A stretch of DNA of 49,553 nucleotides, from the NCBI GenBank assembly GCA_030447905.1, contig JAUJNZ010000003.1, positions 330,234 to 379,786 of the forward strand, read 5' to 3'. Under the pieces are notes generated by a model that saw nothing but the letters and a program-made list of their open reading frames with translations, was not told the DNA's origin and did not search any database. The number at the start of each line of letters is the position of its first letter. Position 1 is the stretch's first letter. This stretch comes from Thermoleophilaceae bacterium (GTDB lineage: Bacteria > Actinomycetota > Thermoleophilia > Solirubrobacterales > Thermoleophilaceae). Shown here piece by piece: positions 1 through 12,086 of this stretch. A program made the translations under genes and the position numbers.

Positions 1-1280
1 GCGATGCTCGCGCCCACGTTCACGAGCCCGGTGACGACGTCGTTGACCCCCGTCGCGATCTCCACCGCCGCGTTGCCCACGGTGGCGATCTGCTCGGCGA
101 GCTTGTCATCGCCGGTGAGCTTGATCGCCTGCGCGAACAGCGAGACCAGCTTCCCCGCCTCCTTGATCTGGGCCTCGCGCTTGGCGGCGTCACCGATGAA
201 TTTCTTGAGCTCGGCGTCCGCGAGCTTGTCGCGCTCCGCCCGGAGCACGCGCTTCTGCTCAAGCAGCGTCTTGGTCTCATCCGTGCCGGCGGCGGTGGCG
301 CCGTTGGCCTTCGCGAAACCCCCCTCGACCGCGCTGACCATCCCCGCCTTGTCGATAGCCGAGCCATCCTTCTTTTCGAGCACGCCCGTCGTGTCATTCA
401 GCCTCACGGGCAGTCCCGGTACCTCGACCTGGTTGGAGATCGTCTGCCCGTCGACGACGGTCTTGACGGTCTTCGCCTCGCCGGCGACGAAGCCGGTCGC
501 GTTGATCTGGGCCGGGGTGGCGTCGAACCCCACGCCCATCCACTGCTTGAAGGTGTCGTTGGCGGCCTTGAGGCAGAGCGGGTTCTTCTCGGCGCAGTCG
601 AGCAGAGCGAGAGCGGCCGGCTCGAGGGCCGGATCGTTGAGGCCGTCCTTCAGGCTTTGCGCGCTGTTGAGCGGCGTACCCAGGGCCATGCCCTCGCCGA
701 CCTGCGCGACCGCGCGCCGGTAGCGCTCCTTGAGCGCCGGAGTGAAGGCGTCGCGGCAGGTGGCGTCGCAGACGATGAGCTGCGCGCCGTCGCCTTTCTT
801 GATGGCCGCGAGACCCTGGGGAAGGGTCCAGGACGCGAGGTCCTCGCTCTCGCACGGACCCGAAGCGCACGCGCCCTCGAGTGCAGACGAGAGTGCCAAA
901 GATGCGGCCCGCGGATCGAAGGTGGGGTCGCTGTTATAGAGCTCGACCACGGTCTGGGCCGCGATCGCAAAGTTGAGGGCGGGAATCCGCCCCTTTCGCT
1001 CACCGAATCCACCGTTCTCGTAGACGTACCACGACGTATCCGCCTCACGGGCCTTGTCGGCAAAGAGGCTCGCTACGAGCGCTCGGCGGTCCTGCTTTCC
1101 CTCGGGCGTAAGGGTGCCCTGAGCAAAGCCCCCGGCGGGGAAGACGAGCGTGAGCAGGACGCCGAGGGCGGTGGCGGCGGCCAAACCACACGTGCGCGAG
1201 CGGCTCCCCACCCACGCCGTCGCGAGGCGAGCAGTGGACCGGCTGGCTGGTGCTCCCCTTCCCATGGCGACGAACAGCAT
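1..1280 (-). CDS. Secreted protein of unknown function (C-terminus beyond window edge)
   Basis: The reading frame stays open from an ATG at 1280 (alternative ATG at 1265) to the left edge, so only the N-terminal ~426 residues are seen. A basic N-terminus is followed by a hydrophobic stretch (LAAATALGVLLTLVFP) and an alanine-rich AGGFAQ segment, which looks like a Sec signal peptide with cleavage near residue 54. The mature part has four cysteines in a short span (ACASGPC and IVCDATC) that could pair outside the cell, then a charged, probably helical or coiled-coil stretch (KTLLEQKRVLRAERDKLADAELKKF), then an Ala/Gly/Val-rich stretch at the edge. I recognise no family. It lies 83 bp downstream of clpB on the same strand, but nothing suggests a chaperone role. 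Confidence 0.7.
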   Translation of the reverse strand, partial: MLFVAMGRGAPASRSTARLATAWVGSRSRTCGLAAATALGVLLTLVFPAGGFAQGTLTPEGKQDRRALVASLFADKAREADTSWYVYENGGFGERKGRIPALNFAIAAQTVVELYNSDPTFDPRAASLALSSALEGACASGPCESEDLASWTLPQGLAAIKKGDGAQLIVCDATCRDAFTPALKERYRRAVAQVGEGMALGTPLNSAQSLKDGLNDPALEPAALALLDCAEKNPLCLKAANDTFKQWMGVGFDATPAQINATGFVAGEAKTVKTVVDGQTISNQVEVPGLPVRLNDTTGVLEKKDGSAIDKAGMVSAVEGGFAKANGATAAGTDETKTLLEQKRVLRAERDKLADAELKKFIGDAAKREAQIKEAGKLVSLFAQAIKLTGDDKLAEQIATVGNAAVEIATGVNDVVTGLVNVGASI

Positions 1281-1363
1281 CCCCGACCGACCTTGGAAAA
1301 ACCTTGGAGCGCCGGGAGAGCCCCGAACCGGCTGGCGTCCTCCGCCCCGGTCTTTAGAGCGGC

Positions 1364-3897
<2,534 letters not shown>

Positions 3898-3899
3898 AA

Positions 3900-3927
3900 G
3901 AAATCTATGTGTAGGTATAGCAGATCC
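3900..3927 (-). promoter_or_regulatory. clpB promoter element shared with dnaK
   Basis: On the minus strand this reads GGATCTGC-T-ATAC-N7-TAGATTTC, ending 2 nt before the clpB ATG. The same 28-nt arrangement, with the same internal spacing, lies upstream of dnaK at 8366-8393. TATACC (with TGC before it, extended -10 style) or TAGATT could be the -10. Either would give a leader of no more than about 10 nt, consistent with the lack of a ribosome binding site. Confidence 0.6.
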
Positions 3928-3938
3928 CCGGGGAGGCC

Positions 3939-3959
3939 CTTGACAACCCGTGAGTCATC
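3939..3959 (+). promoter_or_regulatory. Possible HspR operator (weak HAIR-like repeat)
   Basis: CTTGACA-N7-AGTCATC has the spacing of the HspR operator (CTTGAGT-N7-ACTCAAG) but matches only 5 of 7 and 4 of 7 arm positions. It lies just upstream of the putative clpB promoter, and hspR is the neighbouring gene. The match is too weak to rely on. Confidence 0.25.
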
Positions 3960-4047
3960 GACGGCACAACGCCGACCGTCATCAGCTCGTCGAGCGGCGA
4001 ACGACCCTGCGCTTCCGGTGGCAGTGGCTCGTGTGCCCTGCGACGCC

Positions 4048-4521
4048 TCAGGCCTTCGGCCGCCGTCGCACCGGCACGAGCGCACGTCCCGGCGCCTCAT
4101 AGCGCACAAGCTCCTGCCGGTAGGCTTGGTGAACGCGCTCGACCTCGGCCAGCCCGGCCGCTCGCGTGCGCTCGAGCTCGCGCTCGAGGCGATCCGCGCG
4201 CCGGCGGGCCCGCTCGACCTCCCGCTCGAGCTCCATCACGCGCTCGACTCCCGCCAGGTTCAGCCCGAGCTCGGTGGTCAGCTCCTGGATGCGCCGCAGC
4301 CGTTCGACGTCCACCTGCGAGTAGAGGCGGGTGTTCTTCGCCGAGCGCTTCGGCGTGATCAGCCCGCGCGTCTCGTAGATGCGCAGCGTCTGCGGATGCA
4401 TGCCCGCGAGCTCGGCCGCGATCGAGATCATGTACACGCCGCGGCTCGGATCGGACCCGGCGCCGTGGCCGCTGCTCGCGCCGGCGACCCGGCGACCGTC
4501 TCCGGCCTCGGGCGCGGCCAT
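4048..4521 (-). CDS. hspR: HspR, MerR-family heat-shock repressor
   Basis: DNA-binding repressor of the dnaK operon and clpB in actinobacteria, known to use DnaK as co-repressor. The 157-residue protein has a ~28-residue N-terminal extension, then the MerR helix-turn-helix and wing ([21 protein letters not shown], then [17 protein letters not shown]), then a long charged coiled coil ([25 protein letters not shown], written here only by its ends in function) for dimerisation, and a basic tail. The ATG overlaps the dnaJ stop (ATGA), so it is translationally coupled as the last gene of dnaK-grpE-dnaJ-hspR, giving autoregulation. The [10 protein letters not shown] motif is diagnostic of HspR. Confidence 0.93.
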   Translation of the reverse strand: MAAPEAGDGRRVAGASSGHGAGSDPSRGVYMISIAAELAGMHPQTLRIYETRGLITPKRSAKNTRLYSQVDVERLRRIQELTTELGLNLAGVERVMELEREVERARRRADRLERELERTRAAGLAEVERVHQAYRQELVRYEAPGRALVPVRRRPKA

Positions 4522-5633
4522 CAGGCGGTCCGCTCTGCCTGGGCGAGCAGGCGATCGCGCGGATTGCCGTCCATCACCTCGGCCAGCTCGTCGACGGCCT
4601 GCTGCTGCTCGCGGCTCAGCGAGCTCGGCACGTCGATCGTGAGCCGGTAGCGGATGTCCCCGCGGCCACGTCCGCCGAGTCGTGGCGGTCCCTCGCCGCG
4701 CAGCCGCTGTTGGGTCCCGTGCTGGGTCCCGGCGGCCACGCGGATCCGCTTGGTCCCGCTGAGCGTCGGCACCTCGACGGTCGCCCCCCGGATGGCCTCG
4801 ACGATGGTGATCGGCACGTCGACCTCGAGGTTCTCCCCCTTGCGCCGGAACACCGGCGACTCGTCCACGCGCGTGACCACGTAGAGGTCGCCGGGCGGGC
4901 CGCCGCGCAACCCCGGCTCGCCCTTTCCGGCCAGCCGGACGCGGCTGCCGTCGCGGACGCCCGCCGGCACGTTCGCTCGGTAGCGCCTGGTCTGACGCGT
5001 CTGGCCGCGTCCGGCGCACGTAGGGCAGGGATCGTCGATCTTCGTGCCCGTACCGCCGCACTCAGAGCACGGCTGGGAGATCGAGAACATCCCCTGCCCC
5101 TGCGACTCGATGCCCCGGCCCTGGCAGCGCGGGCACACCGAGGGAGAGGTGCCGGGCTTGGCGCCGGTGCCGCGACAGGTCGGGCACGGCGCCGACATCG
5201 GGACCGTGACGGGCACCTGCGCGCCTTCCATCGCCTGGTCGAAGGAGAGGTGGACCTCGACCTCGAGGTCGCGTCCGCGCTCGGCCGCGGGAGCCCGGCC
5301 GGCGCCCGCTCCGCCACGGCCGCCGAGGATGTCGGAGAGGATGTCGCCGAAACCGCCGAAGCCGCCTCGGAACGAGTTCGGGTCGAAGCCCCCGCCTCCA
5401 CCGAAGCCGCCGAAGACGCCGCCTCCGGCGTCGTACTGCTTGCGCTTCTCGGGATCGGAGAGGATTCCGTAGGCCTCCTGGATCTCCTTGAAGCGCTCCT
5501 CGGCCGCGGGATCGTCTGGATTGCGATCGGGATGCCAGCGCCGGGCGAGCTTGCGGTAGGCCTTCTTGACCTCGTCGTCGGAGGCCTTCTTGTCGACGCC
5601 GAGCGTCTTGTAGGGATCCTTGACGGCGGGCAT
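4521..5633 (-). CDS. dnaJ: DnaJ (Hsp40) co-chaperone
   Basis: Delivers unfolded substrates to DnaK and stimulates its ATPase. The 370-residue type I DnaJ has the J domain (residues ~5-70) with the HPD triad in RRWHPDRNP, a Gly/Phe-rich linker ([13 protein letters not shown]), a zinc-binding domain with four CxxCxGxG repeats ([32 protein letters not shown]), and C-terminal substrate-binding beta domains. It starts 12 nt after the grpE stop with GGAGGG upstream, and its TGA overlaps the hspR start. The linker is shorter than in E. coli DnaJ. Nothing essential is missing. Confidence 0.97.
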   Translation of the reverse strand: MPAVKDPYKTLGVDKKASDDEVKKAYRKLARRWHPDRNPDDPAAEERFKEIQEAYGILSDPEKRKQYDAGGGVFGGFGGGGGFDPNSFRGGFGGFGDILSDILGGRGGAGAGRAPAAERGRDLEVEVHLSFDQAMEGAQVPVTVPMSAPCPTCRGTGAKPGTSPSVCPRCQGRGIESQGQGMFSISQPCSECGGTGTKIDDPCPTCAGRGQTRQTRRYRANVPAGVRDGSRVRLAGKGEPGLRGGPPGDLYVVTRVDESPVFRRKGENLEVDVPITIVEAIRGATVEVPTLSGTKRIRVAAGTQHGTQQRLRGEGPPRLGGRGRGDIRYRLTIDVPSSLSREQQQAVDELAEVMDGNPRDRLLAQAERTA

Positions 5634-5645
5634 GGCTCGACCCTC

Positions 5646-6398
5646 CTAGGCGGAGACGATGACCCGCGCCGGGCGCAGGACGGTTTCCTCGAGCCGGTAG
5701 CCCTTCTCGACCACGTCGACGACCACGCCTGGGTCGGTCCCGTCGGCCGGCCGGGTCGACAGCGCCTCGTGCAGGTTGGGGTCGAAGACCTCCCCGCTCG
5801 GCTCGAAGGCGGCGACGCCGTTGCGCTCGAGTGCGCCGACGATCTCGGCGTGGACCATCTGGACCCCGCGCGCGAAGCCGTCGTCGATGTCCCCGGCCGC
5901 GGCGAGCGCCCGCTCGAGGTTGTCGAGCGCGGGCAGGAGCTCGCGGACGAGCCCCGCCTTGGCGCGAGTGCTCGCCGCCGCGGCTTCGCGGGCGGCGCGG
6001 CGACGGTAGTTGTCGAAGTCGGCCTGGGTGCGCTGGGCGAGCGAGAGGTACTCGTCGCGTCGGCGCTCGGCCTCGGAGAGCGGGTCGGCCTCCTCGACGG
6101 AGGGATCGGAGCCGCCGGCCTCGGTCACCGCGCCCTCTGCACCGTCCTCCCCGGGAGGCGACTCGACGGCGCCGGGGTTCGCCTCGTCCTCCGCCGACCC
6201 CGCAGGGGCGTCCACGAAGCCGCCCTCGTCGCCGCCCTCCTCTTCGACGCCGCCGCCGCGCGCATCCTGCTCTTTGGAGGGAGCACCAGCCCCCCGGCCT
6301 GCTGCCGGCGCGCTCGAGGCGCGCGGCCCGGCGTCCTCGCGGAGCTGCTCCCGGACCGCGCCCTCGCTCGGCGTCTCGCGCTCCTCGGCGGGACTCAC
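5646..6398 (-). CDS. grpE: GrpE nucleotide-exchange factor
   Basis: Releases ADP from DnaK. Of 250 residues, the first ~110 are acidic, low-complexity and probably disordered. The conserved part then starts ([24 protein letters not shown]), with the long helix and the C-terminal beta domain typical of GrpE ([18 protein letters not shown], then [10 protein letters not shown] and [18 protein letters not shown]). The N-terminal extension is longer than in E. coli. The start is GTG, overlapping the dnaK TGA (GTGA), so translation is coupled. Confidence 0.95.
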   Translation of the reverse strand: MSPAEERETPSEGAVREQLREDAGPRASSAPAAGRGAGAPSKEQDARGGGVEEEGGDEGGFVDAPAGSAEDEANPGAVESPPGEDGAEGAVTEAGGSDPSVEEADPLSEAERRRDEYLSLAQRTQADFDNYRRRAAREAAAASTRAKAGLVRELLPALDNLERALAAAGDIDDGFARGVQMVHAEIVGALERNGVAAFEPSGEVFDPNLHEALSTRPADGTDPGVVVDVVEKGYRLEETVLRPARVIVSA

Positions 6399-8326
6399 CG
6401 GCGCTCCTCGCCCTCGACCACCTCGGCGTCGACGACTTCCTCCTCGTCGGCCGAGGCGCCGTCGGCGCTCGCGGCGCCGTCGGGTCCGGCGGCCCCGTCG
6501 GGGCCGCCCGCAGCGCCGGCTTGGGCGGCCGCCGCGTACATCTGCTCGGAGACTCGGTGGAAGGCCTCCTGCAGCGCCTGGGTTCTGGCCTGGATCTCGG
6601 CCGCGTCCTCGGAGGTCAGCGACTCGCGCACCGACGCGATCGCGGACTCGATCTCCGTGCGCGCCGCGGCATCGACCGTGTCGCCCATCTCCGAGAGCTG
6701 GCGCTCGGCCTGGTAGGCGGCGTTCTCCGCCCCGTTGCGCGCCTCGACGAGCTCACGCTGGCGGCGATCCTCCTCGGCGTGCGACTCGGCGTCGCTCACC
6801 ATCCGCTGGACTTCCTCGTCGGAGAGCCCACCGGCCGCCCGGATCTCGATCTTCTGCTCCTTGCCGGTACCGAGGTCCTTGGCCGACACGTTGACGATCC
6901 CGTTGGCGTCGATGTCGAAGCCGACCTCGATCTGGGGGATCCCCCGCGGCGCGGGCGGGATGCCGGTGAGCTGGAACTTGCCCAGCGACTTGTTCGAGTA
7001 GGCCATCTCGCGCTCGCCCTGGAGGACGTGCACCTCGACCGAGGGCTGATTGTCCTCCGCGGTCGAGAAGACCTCCGACTTGCGCGTCGGGATCGTCGTG
7101 TTGCGCTCGATGAGCTTGGTCATCACGCCGCCCTTGGTCTCGATGCCGAGGGTCAGCGGAGTGACGTCGAGCAGGAGGACGTCCTTGACCGCGCCGGAGA
7201 GTACGCCGGCCTGGATCGCGGCGCCCACGGCGACGACCTCGTCGGGGTTCACGCCCCGGTGGGGGTCCTTGCCGGTCAGCTCCTTGACCTTCTCCTGGAC
7301 GGCGGGCATGCGGGTCATGCCGCCCACGAGGACGATGTGGTCGATGTCGGAGCCCGTGACGCTCGCGTCCTGCATCGCCTGCTTGGTCGGACCGACCACG
7401 CGGTCGATCAGCGGTGCGGTCAGCTCCCCGAGCTTCGAGCGGCTGAGCCGCTGGTCGAGGTGCTTGGGGCCGGACTGGTCGGCGGTGATGAAGGGCAGGT
7501 TGATCTGCGACTCCTGGGTGGTCGACAGCTCGACCTTGGCCTTCTCGGCGGCCTCGTAGAGGCGCTGGAGGGCCATCTTGTCCTGCGAGAGGTCGATCCC
7601 CTGCGAGGCCTTGAACTCCTTCACCAGCCAGTCGACGATCGCCTTGTCGAAGTTGTCGCCGCCGAGGTGGTTGTCGCCCGCCGTGGCCTTGACCTCGAAC
7701 ACGCCCTCGCCGATCTCGAGCACCGACACGTCGAAGGTGCCGCCGCCGAGGTCGAAGACGAGGATCGTCTGGTCGGTGCCCTCCTTGTCGAGCCCGTAGG
7801 CGAGCGAGGCCGCCGTCGGCTCGTTGATGATGCGCTTGACGTCGAGCCCGGCGATCCGACCCGCGTCCTTGGTGGCCTGGCGCTGGTCGTCGTTGAAGTA
7901 GGCCGGGACGGTGATCACGGCCGAGTCGACGGTCTCCCCGAGGTAGGCCTCGGCGTCGGCCTTGAGCTTCTGGAGGATCATCGCGCTGATCTCGGGGGGC
8001 GAGTGCTCCTTGCCGCCGGCCTGCACGCGCGCGTCGCCGCCTGGCCCCGCGACCACGGTGAAGGGGACTATCCGCTCCTCCTCCTTGACCTCGGCCTCCT
8101 TGCGGCCCATGAAGCGCTTGATCGAGAAGACGGTGTTCTCGGGGTTGGTGACGGCCTGGCGCTTGGCGACCGCGCCGACGAGGCGCTCACCGCTCTGGGT
8201 GAAGGCGACGACCGAGGGCGTGGTGCGAGCGCCCTCGGCGTTCTCGGCCACGCTCGGCTCGTTGCCGTCGAGCACGGCCATGCAGGAGTTGGTGGTGCCC
8301 AGGTCGATGCCGATCGTTCTTGCCAT
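6395..8326 (-). CDS. dnaK: DnaK (Hsp70) chaperone
   Basis: ATP-dependent foldase, first gene of the heat-shock operon. The start is the ATG of [14 protein letters not shown] at 8326, with GAGGAGG upstream; an in-frame ATG 32 codons earlier has no site and would lie over the promoter. The 643-residue protein has the Hsp70 nucleotide-binding domain (phosphate-1 loop [30 protein letters not shown]), the hydrophobic interdomain linker ([16 protein letters not shown]), the substrate-binding domain, and a helical lid ending in an Ala/Gly-rich acidic tail. The C-terminal [13 protein letters not shown] resembles the EEVDADFEEV-like end of other DnaKs. Confidence 0.98.
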   Translation of the reverse strand: MARTIGIDLGTTNSCMAVLDGNEPSVAENAEGARTTPSVVAFTQSGERLVGAVAKRQAVTNPENTVFSIKRFMGRKEAEVKEEERIVPFTVVAGPGGDARVQAGGKEHSPPEISAMILQKLKADAEAYLGETVDSAVITVPAYFNDDQRQATKDAGRIAGLDVKRIINEPTAASLAYGLDKEGTDQTILVFDLGGGTFDVSVLEIGEGVFEVKATAGDNHLGGDNFDKAIVDWLVKEFKASQGIDLSQDKMALQRLYEAAEKAKVELSTTQESQINLPFITADQSGPKHLDQRLSRSKLGELTAPLIDRVVGPTKQAMQDASVTGSDIDHIVLVGGMTRMPAVQEKVKELTGKDPHRGVNPDEVVAVGAAIQAGVLSGAVKDVLLLDVTPLTLGIETKGGVMTKLIERNTTIPTRKSEVFSTAEDNQPSVEVHVLQGEREMAYSNKSLGKFQLTGIPPAPRGIPQIEVGFDIDANGIVNVSAKDLGTGKEQKIEIRAAGGLSDEEVQRMVSDAESHAEEDRRQRELVEARNGAENAAYQAERQLSEMGDTVDAAARTEIESAIASVRESLTSEDAAEIQARTQALQEAFHRVSEQMYAAAAQAGAAGGPDGAAGPDGAASADGASADEEEVVDAEVVEGEERR

Positions 8327-8365
8327 GGTGGGAAGTCCTCCTCTAGGTCTGTCTTGACGCGCTAC

Positions 8366-8393
8366 GAAATCTAAGCGGGAGTATGGCAGATCC
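8366..8393 (-). promoter_or_regulatory. dnaK operon promoter element shared with clpB
   Basis: On the minus strand GGATCTGC-C-ATAC-N7-TAGATTTC, same layout as the element before clpB (3900-3927); 21 of 21 non-spacer positions agree except one C/T. It lies 40 nt upstream of the dnaK ATG. CATACT or TAGATT is the likely -10. No CIRCE repeat is present. A loose CTTGA...CTAAG inverted pair overlaps it but its spacing (9 nt) does not fit the HspR operator. Confidence 0.6.
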
Positions 8394-8414
8394 TTGAAGC
8401 GGCGTCCACGGAGG

Positions 8415-9119
8415 CTACCCATGCCTCGCCACTGCGGCTCGCGCCCAGGGGCACATCCGTCGCAGGGGGCACTCCTCGCAGCGCGGCGACCGCGCGACGC
8501 ACGTCCGCCGCCCGTGGCGGATCAGCGCCACGTGCAGCTCGTAGGCGTCGTCCGGGTCCCCGCCGGCGAGGCGGGTGAGCTCGTCGTGAGCCTCGTCGAA
8601 CCCCCCTCCGGGCCTGAACAGGCCGAGCCGTCCCCCGACCCGGAAGACGTGGGTGTCGACGGGCACGTCGGGTCGACCGAAGGAGAACAGGAGCACGCAG
8701 GCGGCGGTCTTGCGTCCCACGCCGGGCAGGGCGGTGAGGAAGTCGCGTGCCTTCTCGAGCGGCGCCGTCTCGAGCCAGGCGAGGTCGTCGTCGCCGAGGG
8801 CGCGCAGGATCTCGCCGATCCGCGCCGCCTTGGTGTTCGACAGCCCGCCCGGGCGAATCGCCGCCTCGACCTCGTCGGCCGGCGCGTCGCGAACCTCCGG
8901 CCAGCCCCCGGGGAAGCGCTCGCGCAGGCGCCCGTAGGCGACGTCGCGGTTGCGGTCGTTGGTGTTCTGGGACAGGACGGTGAGGATGAGCTCGTCGACC
9001 GGCGCTCGGTGCGGGTACAACACCGGCCTGCCGTAGGCGGCGCGCAGGCGGTCGCGGATGGTGCGTGCGCGGCGGCGGTCGGGGCGCCGCCACGCCTCGA
9101 TGTTGCCGTTTCCGGGGAT
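8415..9119 (-). CDS. nth: Endonuclease III-type DNA glycosylase/AP lyase, probably ATC start
   Basis: Base-excision repair enzyme for oxidised pyrimidines. It has the helix-hairpin-helix LPGVGRKTA with the catalytic Lys, the catalytic Asp in [10 protein letters not shown], and the C-terminal 4Fe-4S loop as C-x6-C-x2-C-x5-C ([11 protein letters not shown] then PLRRMC). The first in-frame GTG (9023) would remove the N-terminal helix that the family has. The coding sequence continues upstream ([14 protein letters not shown]) to an in-frame stop at 9138-9140, and the only place with a ribosome binding site is an ATC at 9119, preceded by AAGGAGGA with 4 nt spacing. I therefore place the start there. 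It could also be a one-base change of ATG. The gene diverges from the hydrolase at 9167. Confidence 0.85.
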   Translation of the reverse strand: MPGNGNIEAWRRPDRRRARTIRDRLRAAYGRPVLYPHRAPVDELILTVLSQNTNDRNRDVAYGRLRERFPGGWPEVRDAPADEVEAAIRPGGLSNTKAARIGEILRALGDDDLAWLETAPLEKARDFLTALPGVGRKTAACVLLFSFGRPDVPVDTHVFRVGGRLGLFRPGGGFDEAHDELTRLAGGDPDDAYELHVALIRHGRRTCVARSPRCEECPLRRMCPWARAAVARHG

Positions 9120-9154
9120 GGCGTCCTCCTTCGAGGGCTAGATGGGCGCCGTGA

Positions 9155-9160
9155 TATCAA
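9155..9160 (+). promoter_or_regulatory. Candidate -10 box for a leaderless hydrolase mRNA
   Basis: TATCAA lies exactly 6 nt before the GTG at 9167, the spacing seen at several other genes here. The last base is not the usual T, so this is the weakest of the set. Confidence 0.35.
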
Positions 9161-9166
9161 GCGCCC

Positions 9167-10006
9167 GTGGCCGGCATCGACACGCGCATCGTCGAGCGGC
9201 ACGAGGACGTCGCGGGCGTGCCGGCGCTCTGGCGCGAGGCACCTCCTCCGGCCGGGACCCCGGACGCCGCACCGGTCCTCTACCTCCACGGCAACCCGAC
9301 CGACGGCGACGACTTCCTTCCCTTCCTCACGCGGACCGGCGGCATCGCCCCCGACCTGCCCGGCTTCGGACGCTCGAGCAAGGCGTCGACCTTCGACTAC
9401 TCGATCGATGGCTATGTCACCTTCCTCGAGGCCTTCGTCGCCCACCTCGGGCTCGAGCGCTTCTCGCTGGCCGTGCACGACTGGGGCGCCGTCGGGCTGG
9501 TGCTCGCCCAACGCATGCCCGCGCGCATCGAGCGGCTGTGCGTCATCAACTCCACGCCCCTCCTTCCGGGCTACCGCTGGCACCGCTGGGCGCGCCTTTG
9601 GCGGACGCGGTTCGTCGGAGAGCTCGCGATGGGACTGACGAACCGGTTCATGCTGCGCCGCGCCCTCCGCGAGGCGTTCGTCGAGCGCAAGGCGGACGCC
9701 GACGCGCTCGCCGAGCGCGCGTGGGCTCGCTTCGACCACGGCACCCAGCGGGCGATCCTCAGGCTGTACCGATCGGCTCCGCCCGAGGTCCTCGAGGCGG
9801 CGGGGCACGGGCTCGGCAAGGTAGAGGCTCCCGCGCTGGTGATCTGGGGAGAGGAGGACCCCTATGCGGGAGCGCGGTTCGCCCACGCCTACGCCGAGGC
9901 ACTCGGCGGCCCGGCGCGCGTCGAGATCGTGGCGGGCGCCGGTCACTGGCCGTGGCTCGAGCGGCCGGAGCTCGTGGAGCAGGTCGCCTCGTTCCTGACC
10001 GAGTGA
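9167..10006 (+). CDS. Alpha/beta hydrolase, haloalkane dehalogenase / epoxide hydrolase type
   Basis: 279-residue single-domain hydrolase. The oxyanion-hole motif is LYLHGNPT, as in haloalkane dehalogenases. The nucleophile elbow is AVHDWGAVG, so the nucleophile is Asp, which places it with dehalogenases and epoxide hydrolases rather than Ser esterases. A cap domain follows (residues ~130-205), then IWGEEDPY (likely the catalytic acid) and AGAGHWPWLE (catalytic His). The substrate cannot be told. GTG start, no Shine-Dalgarno sequence. It stands alone, divergent from nth. Confidence 0.85.
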   Translation: MAGIDTRIVERHEDVAGVPALWREAPPPAGTPDAAPVLYLHGNPTDGDDFLPFLTRTGGIAPDLPGFGRSSKASTFDYSIDGYVTFLEAFVAHLGLERFSLAVHDWGAVGLVLAQRMPARIERLCVINSTPLLPGYRWHRWARLWRTRFVGELAMGLTNRFMLRRALREAFVERKADADALAERAWARFDHGTQRAILRLYRSAPPEVLEAAGHGLGKVEAPALVIWGEEDPYAGARFAHAYAEALGGPARVEIVAGAGHWPWLERPELVEQVASFLTE

Positions 10007-10042
10007 CGACGCAGACGGTCTGGTAGCCCGCACACCGGTCAG

Positions 10043-10048
10043 TAAGCT
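10043..10048 (+). promoter_or_regulatory. Candidate -10 box before the PIP synthase gene
   Basis: TAAGCT, 8 nt before the GTG at 10057, no ribosome binding site between. Fits a leaderless transcript. Confidence 0.4.
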
Positions 10049-10056
10049 CATGCACT

Positions 10057-10782
10057 GTGAGCGGCCCGGGCGATCCGAGCGACCGCACGCCGACGCGCTC
10101 CCCGCGCGGCTCCGCTCGTCCACGCGGGAGCGCGGACGGAGCGCGGGCGCGTCGACGCGCCGCCGACGGCCGCGTCGGTCGCGAGGCGCGCGCAGCCGAG
10201 GTCCGCGCGCTCGCTCGCCAGCGGCTGATCGACTCGCGCCTCACCCCCAACGCGATCTCGCTCACGGGCCTCGTGCTCAACCTGGTGGCCGCCGGCCTCA
10301 TCACCCAGCGCCTCTTCCTGCTCGCCGGAATCGCGTTCATGGTCGGCTCGACGATGGATGCGCTCGACGGTCGCTATTCCCGGATGTCTGGCAAGGGGAC
10401 GCAGTTCGGCGCCTTTCTCGACTCGACGCTCGATCGCGTGGAGGAGGGCCTCGTGCTGGCCGCTGTGGGGGTGTACTTCGCCTCACGGCAGGACGAGTTC
10501 GCCGTGGCGGCCACGATCGTCACCGTGCTCGGATCGCTCATGGTCAGCTACACACGCGCGCGGGCGGAGGCGCTCGGCGTCGAGTGCAAGGTCGGCTTCG
10601 CGCAGCGGCCCCCGCGCGTAGCGATCCTCGCGGTCGGCATCGTCTTCGGCGCGGGCGCCGGCCTCGGCGACTTCTCGCTGCTAGCACCAAGCATCTACGC
10701 GCTGGCGCTGCTCACCTCGATCACGGCGCTACAGCGCGTGCTCCACGTCCGCAACGAGCTGCGTGCGGCGGCCCGCGTGTGA
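10057..10782 (+). CDS. CDP-alcohol phosphatidyltransferase, probable phosphatidylinositol-phosphate synthase
   Basis: Integral membrane enzyme that would join CDP-diacylglycerol and inositol 3-phosphate. The signature D-x2-D-G-x2-(A)-R-x8-G-x3-D-x3-D is present as D101, D104-G105, R109, G118, D122, D126; the usual Ala before Arg is Ser108. About 55 basic, Arg-rich N-terminal residues precede the first helix; a later start is possible but none is obvious. Several hydrophobic helices follow (AISLTGLVLNLVAAGLI, then FLLAGIAFMVG and further). Specificity for inositol phosphate is inferred from the next gene, inositol-phosphate synthase, 105 bp downstream on the same strand; PgsA-like activity on glycerol phosphate is the alternative. 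Confidence 0.85.
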   Translation: MSGPGDPSDRTPTRSPRGSARPRGSADGARARRRAADGRVGREARAAEVRALARQRLIDSRLTPNAISLTGLVLNLVAAGLITQRLFLLAGIAFMVGSTMDALDGRYSRMSGKGTQFGAFLDSTLDRVEEGLVLAAVGVYFASRQDEFAVAATIVTVLGSLMVSYTRARAEALGVECKVGFAQRPPRVAILAVGIVFGAGAGLGDFSLLAPSIYALALLTSITALQRVLHVRNELRAAARV

Positions 10783-10887
10783 GCTGCGTGTAACCGGGAA
10801 AACAGGGCGAGGGTTATCCCTTCGGCGCGCCGCCCCCACCGCGCGGGCGCGCGCCGTCGCCTCATCGCCAGCAGGGAATCCATCTTC

Positions 10888-12054
10888 ATGACCGCAGACC
10901 AATCCCCGAACGGCGCCTCCCGCTACACCCCCGAGAAGGTGCGCCTCGCCATCGTCGGCGTCGGTAACTGCGCCTCCGCGTTCGTCCAGGGCGTCGAGCA
11001 CTATCGCCACGCCGATCCCGCCGAGCAGGTCCCGGGCCTCATGCACGTCGAGCTCGGCGGCTATCACGTCGGCGACATCGAGTTCTCGGCCGCCTTCGAC
11101 GTCGACGCCGACAAGGTCGGCAAAGACCTCTCCGAGGCGATCTGGTCCGGGCAGAACAACACGCTCCAGTTCGCAGAGGTCCCGCGGCTCGACGTGCCCG
11201 TGCACCGCGGCATGACCCACGACGGCCTCGGCAGGTCCCTCCTGGAAAAGATCGAGAAGGCCCCGGGGCAGACCGACGACATCGCCGAGATCCTGCGCGA
11301 GACCAAGACCGACGTCGTCGTCTCCTTCCTCCCCGTGGGAGCCGAGCAGGCGACGAAGTGGTACGTCGAGCAGGTGCTCGAAGCGGGCTGTGGCTTCGTC
11401 AACTGCATCCCGGTGTTCATCGCGCGCGAGGAGTACTGGGCGCGGCGCTTCGCCAAGGCGGGCCTGCCGATCGTCGGCGACGACATCAAGTCGCAGGTCG
11501 GCGCGACGATCGTCCATCGCCAGCTGGCGCGCCTGTTCGCCGACCGCGGCGTGCGCCTCGCGCGGACCTCCCAGCTCAACGTGGGCGGCAACATGGACTT
11601 CTACAACATGCTCGAGCGCGAGCGGCTCGAGTCGAAGAAGGAGTCGAAGACCAGCGCGGTGACCTCGATCATGGGTCATGAGCTGCCGACCGACGACGTC
11701 TACATCGGGCCCTCCGACTACGTGCCCTGGCTGACCGACCGCAAGTGGGCGCACATCCGGCTCGAGGGCGAGGCCTTCGGCGGCGCGCCGCTGACCGCGG
11801 AGCTCAAGCTCGAGGTCTGGGACTCGCCGAACTCGGCGGGAATCGTCATCGACGCGGTACGCTGCGCCAAGCTGGCGCTCAACCACGGGGTGGGGGGAGC
11901 GCTCGAGGCACCGAGCTCCTACTTCATGAAGTCGCCGCCGAGGCAGGTGCCCGACTCGGTGGCCAGGGACGACACGGAGCGCTTCATCGCCGAGCACGTC
12001 GGGGCGCCGAAGCTGCCGAGCGGGACGCCGATCGAGGCGCGGACCGAGGCCTGA
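10888..12054 (+). CDS. ino1: Inositol-3-phosphate synthase
   Basis: Converts glucose 6-phosphate to 1D-myo-inositol 3-phosphate with bound NAD. The 388-residue protein has the Rossmann motif [15 protein letters not shown], the central [19 protein letters not shown] segment, and the conserved catalytic-domain stretch [21 protein letters not shown] followed by [14 protein letters not shown], all diagnostic of the actinobacterial/archaeal enzyme. AGGGA lies ~10 nt before the ATG. With the PIP synthase upstream it supplies the head group of phosphatidylinositol; the glycosyltransferase downstream may use inositol lipids. Confidence 0.95.
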   Translation: MTADQSPNGASRYTPEKVRLAIVGVGNCASAFVQGVEHYRHADPAEQVPGLMHVELGGYHVGDIEFSAAFDVDADKVGKDLSEAIWSGQNNTLQFAEVPRLDVPVHRGMTHDGLGRSLLEKIEKAPGQTDDIAEILRETKTDVVVSFLPVGAEQATKWYVEQVLEAGCGFVNCIPVFIAREEYWARRFAKAGLPIVGDDIKSQVGATIVHRQLARLFADRGVRLARTSQLNVGGNMDFYNMLERERLESKKESKTSAVTSIMGHELPTDDVYIGPSDYVPWLTDRKWAHIRLEGEAFGGAPLTAELKLEVWDSPNSAGIVIDAVRCAKLALNHGVGGALEAPSSYFMKSPPRQVPDSVARDDTERFIAEHVGAPKLPSGTPIEARTEA

Positions 12055-12086
12055 CCCTCGGCAGCCGGGGCTCCCTCGTCCCCGCC

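Noticed and set aside
8340-8400. CIRCE or strong HAIR operator before dnaK
   Set aside because: No TTAGCACTC-N9-GAGTGCTAA. The CTTGA...CTAAG pair has the wrong spacing and poor arms.
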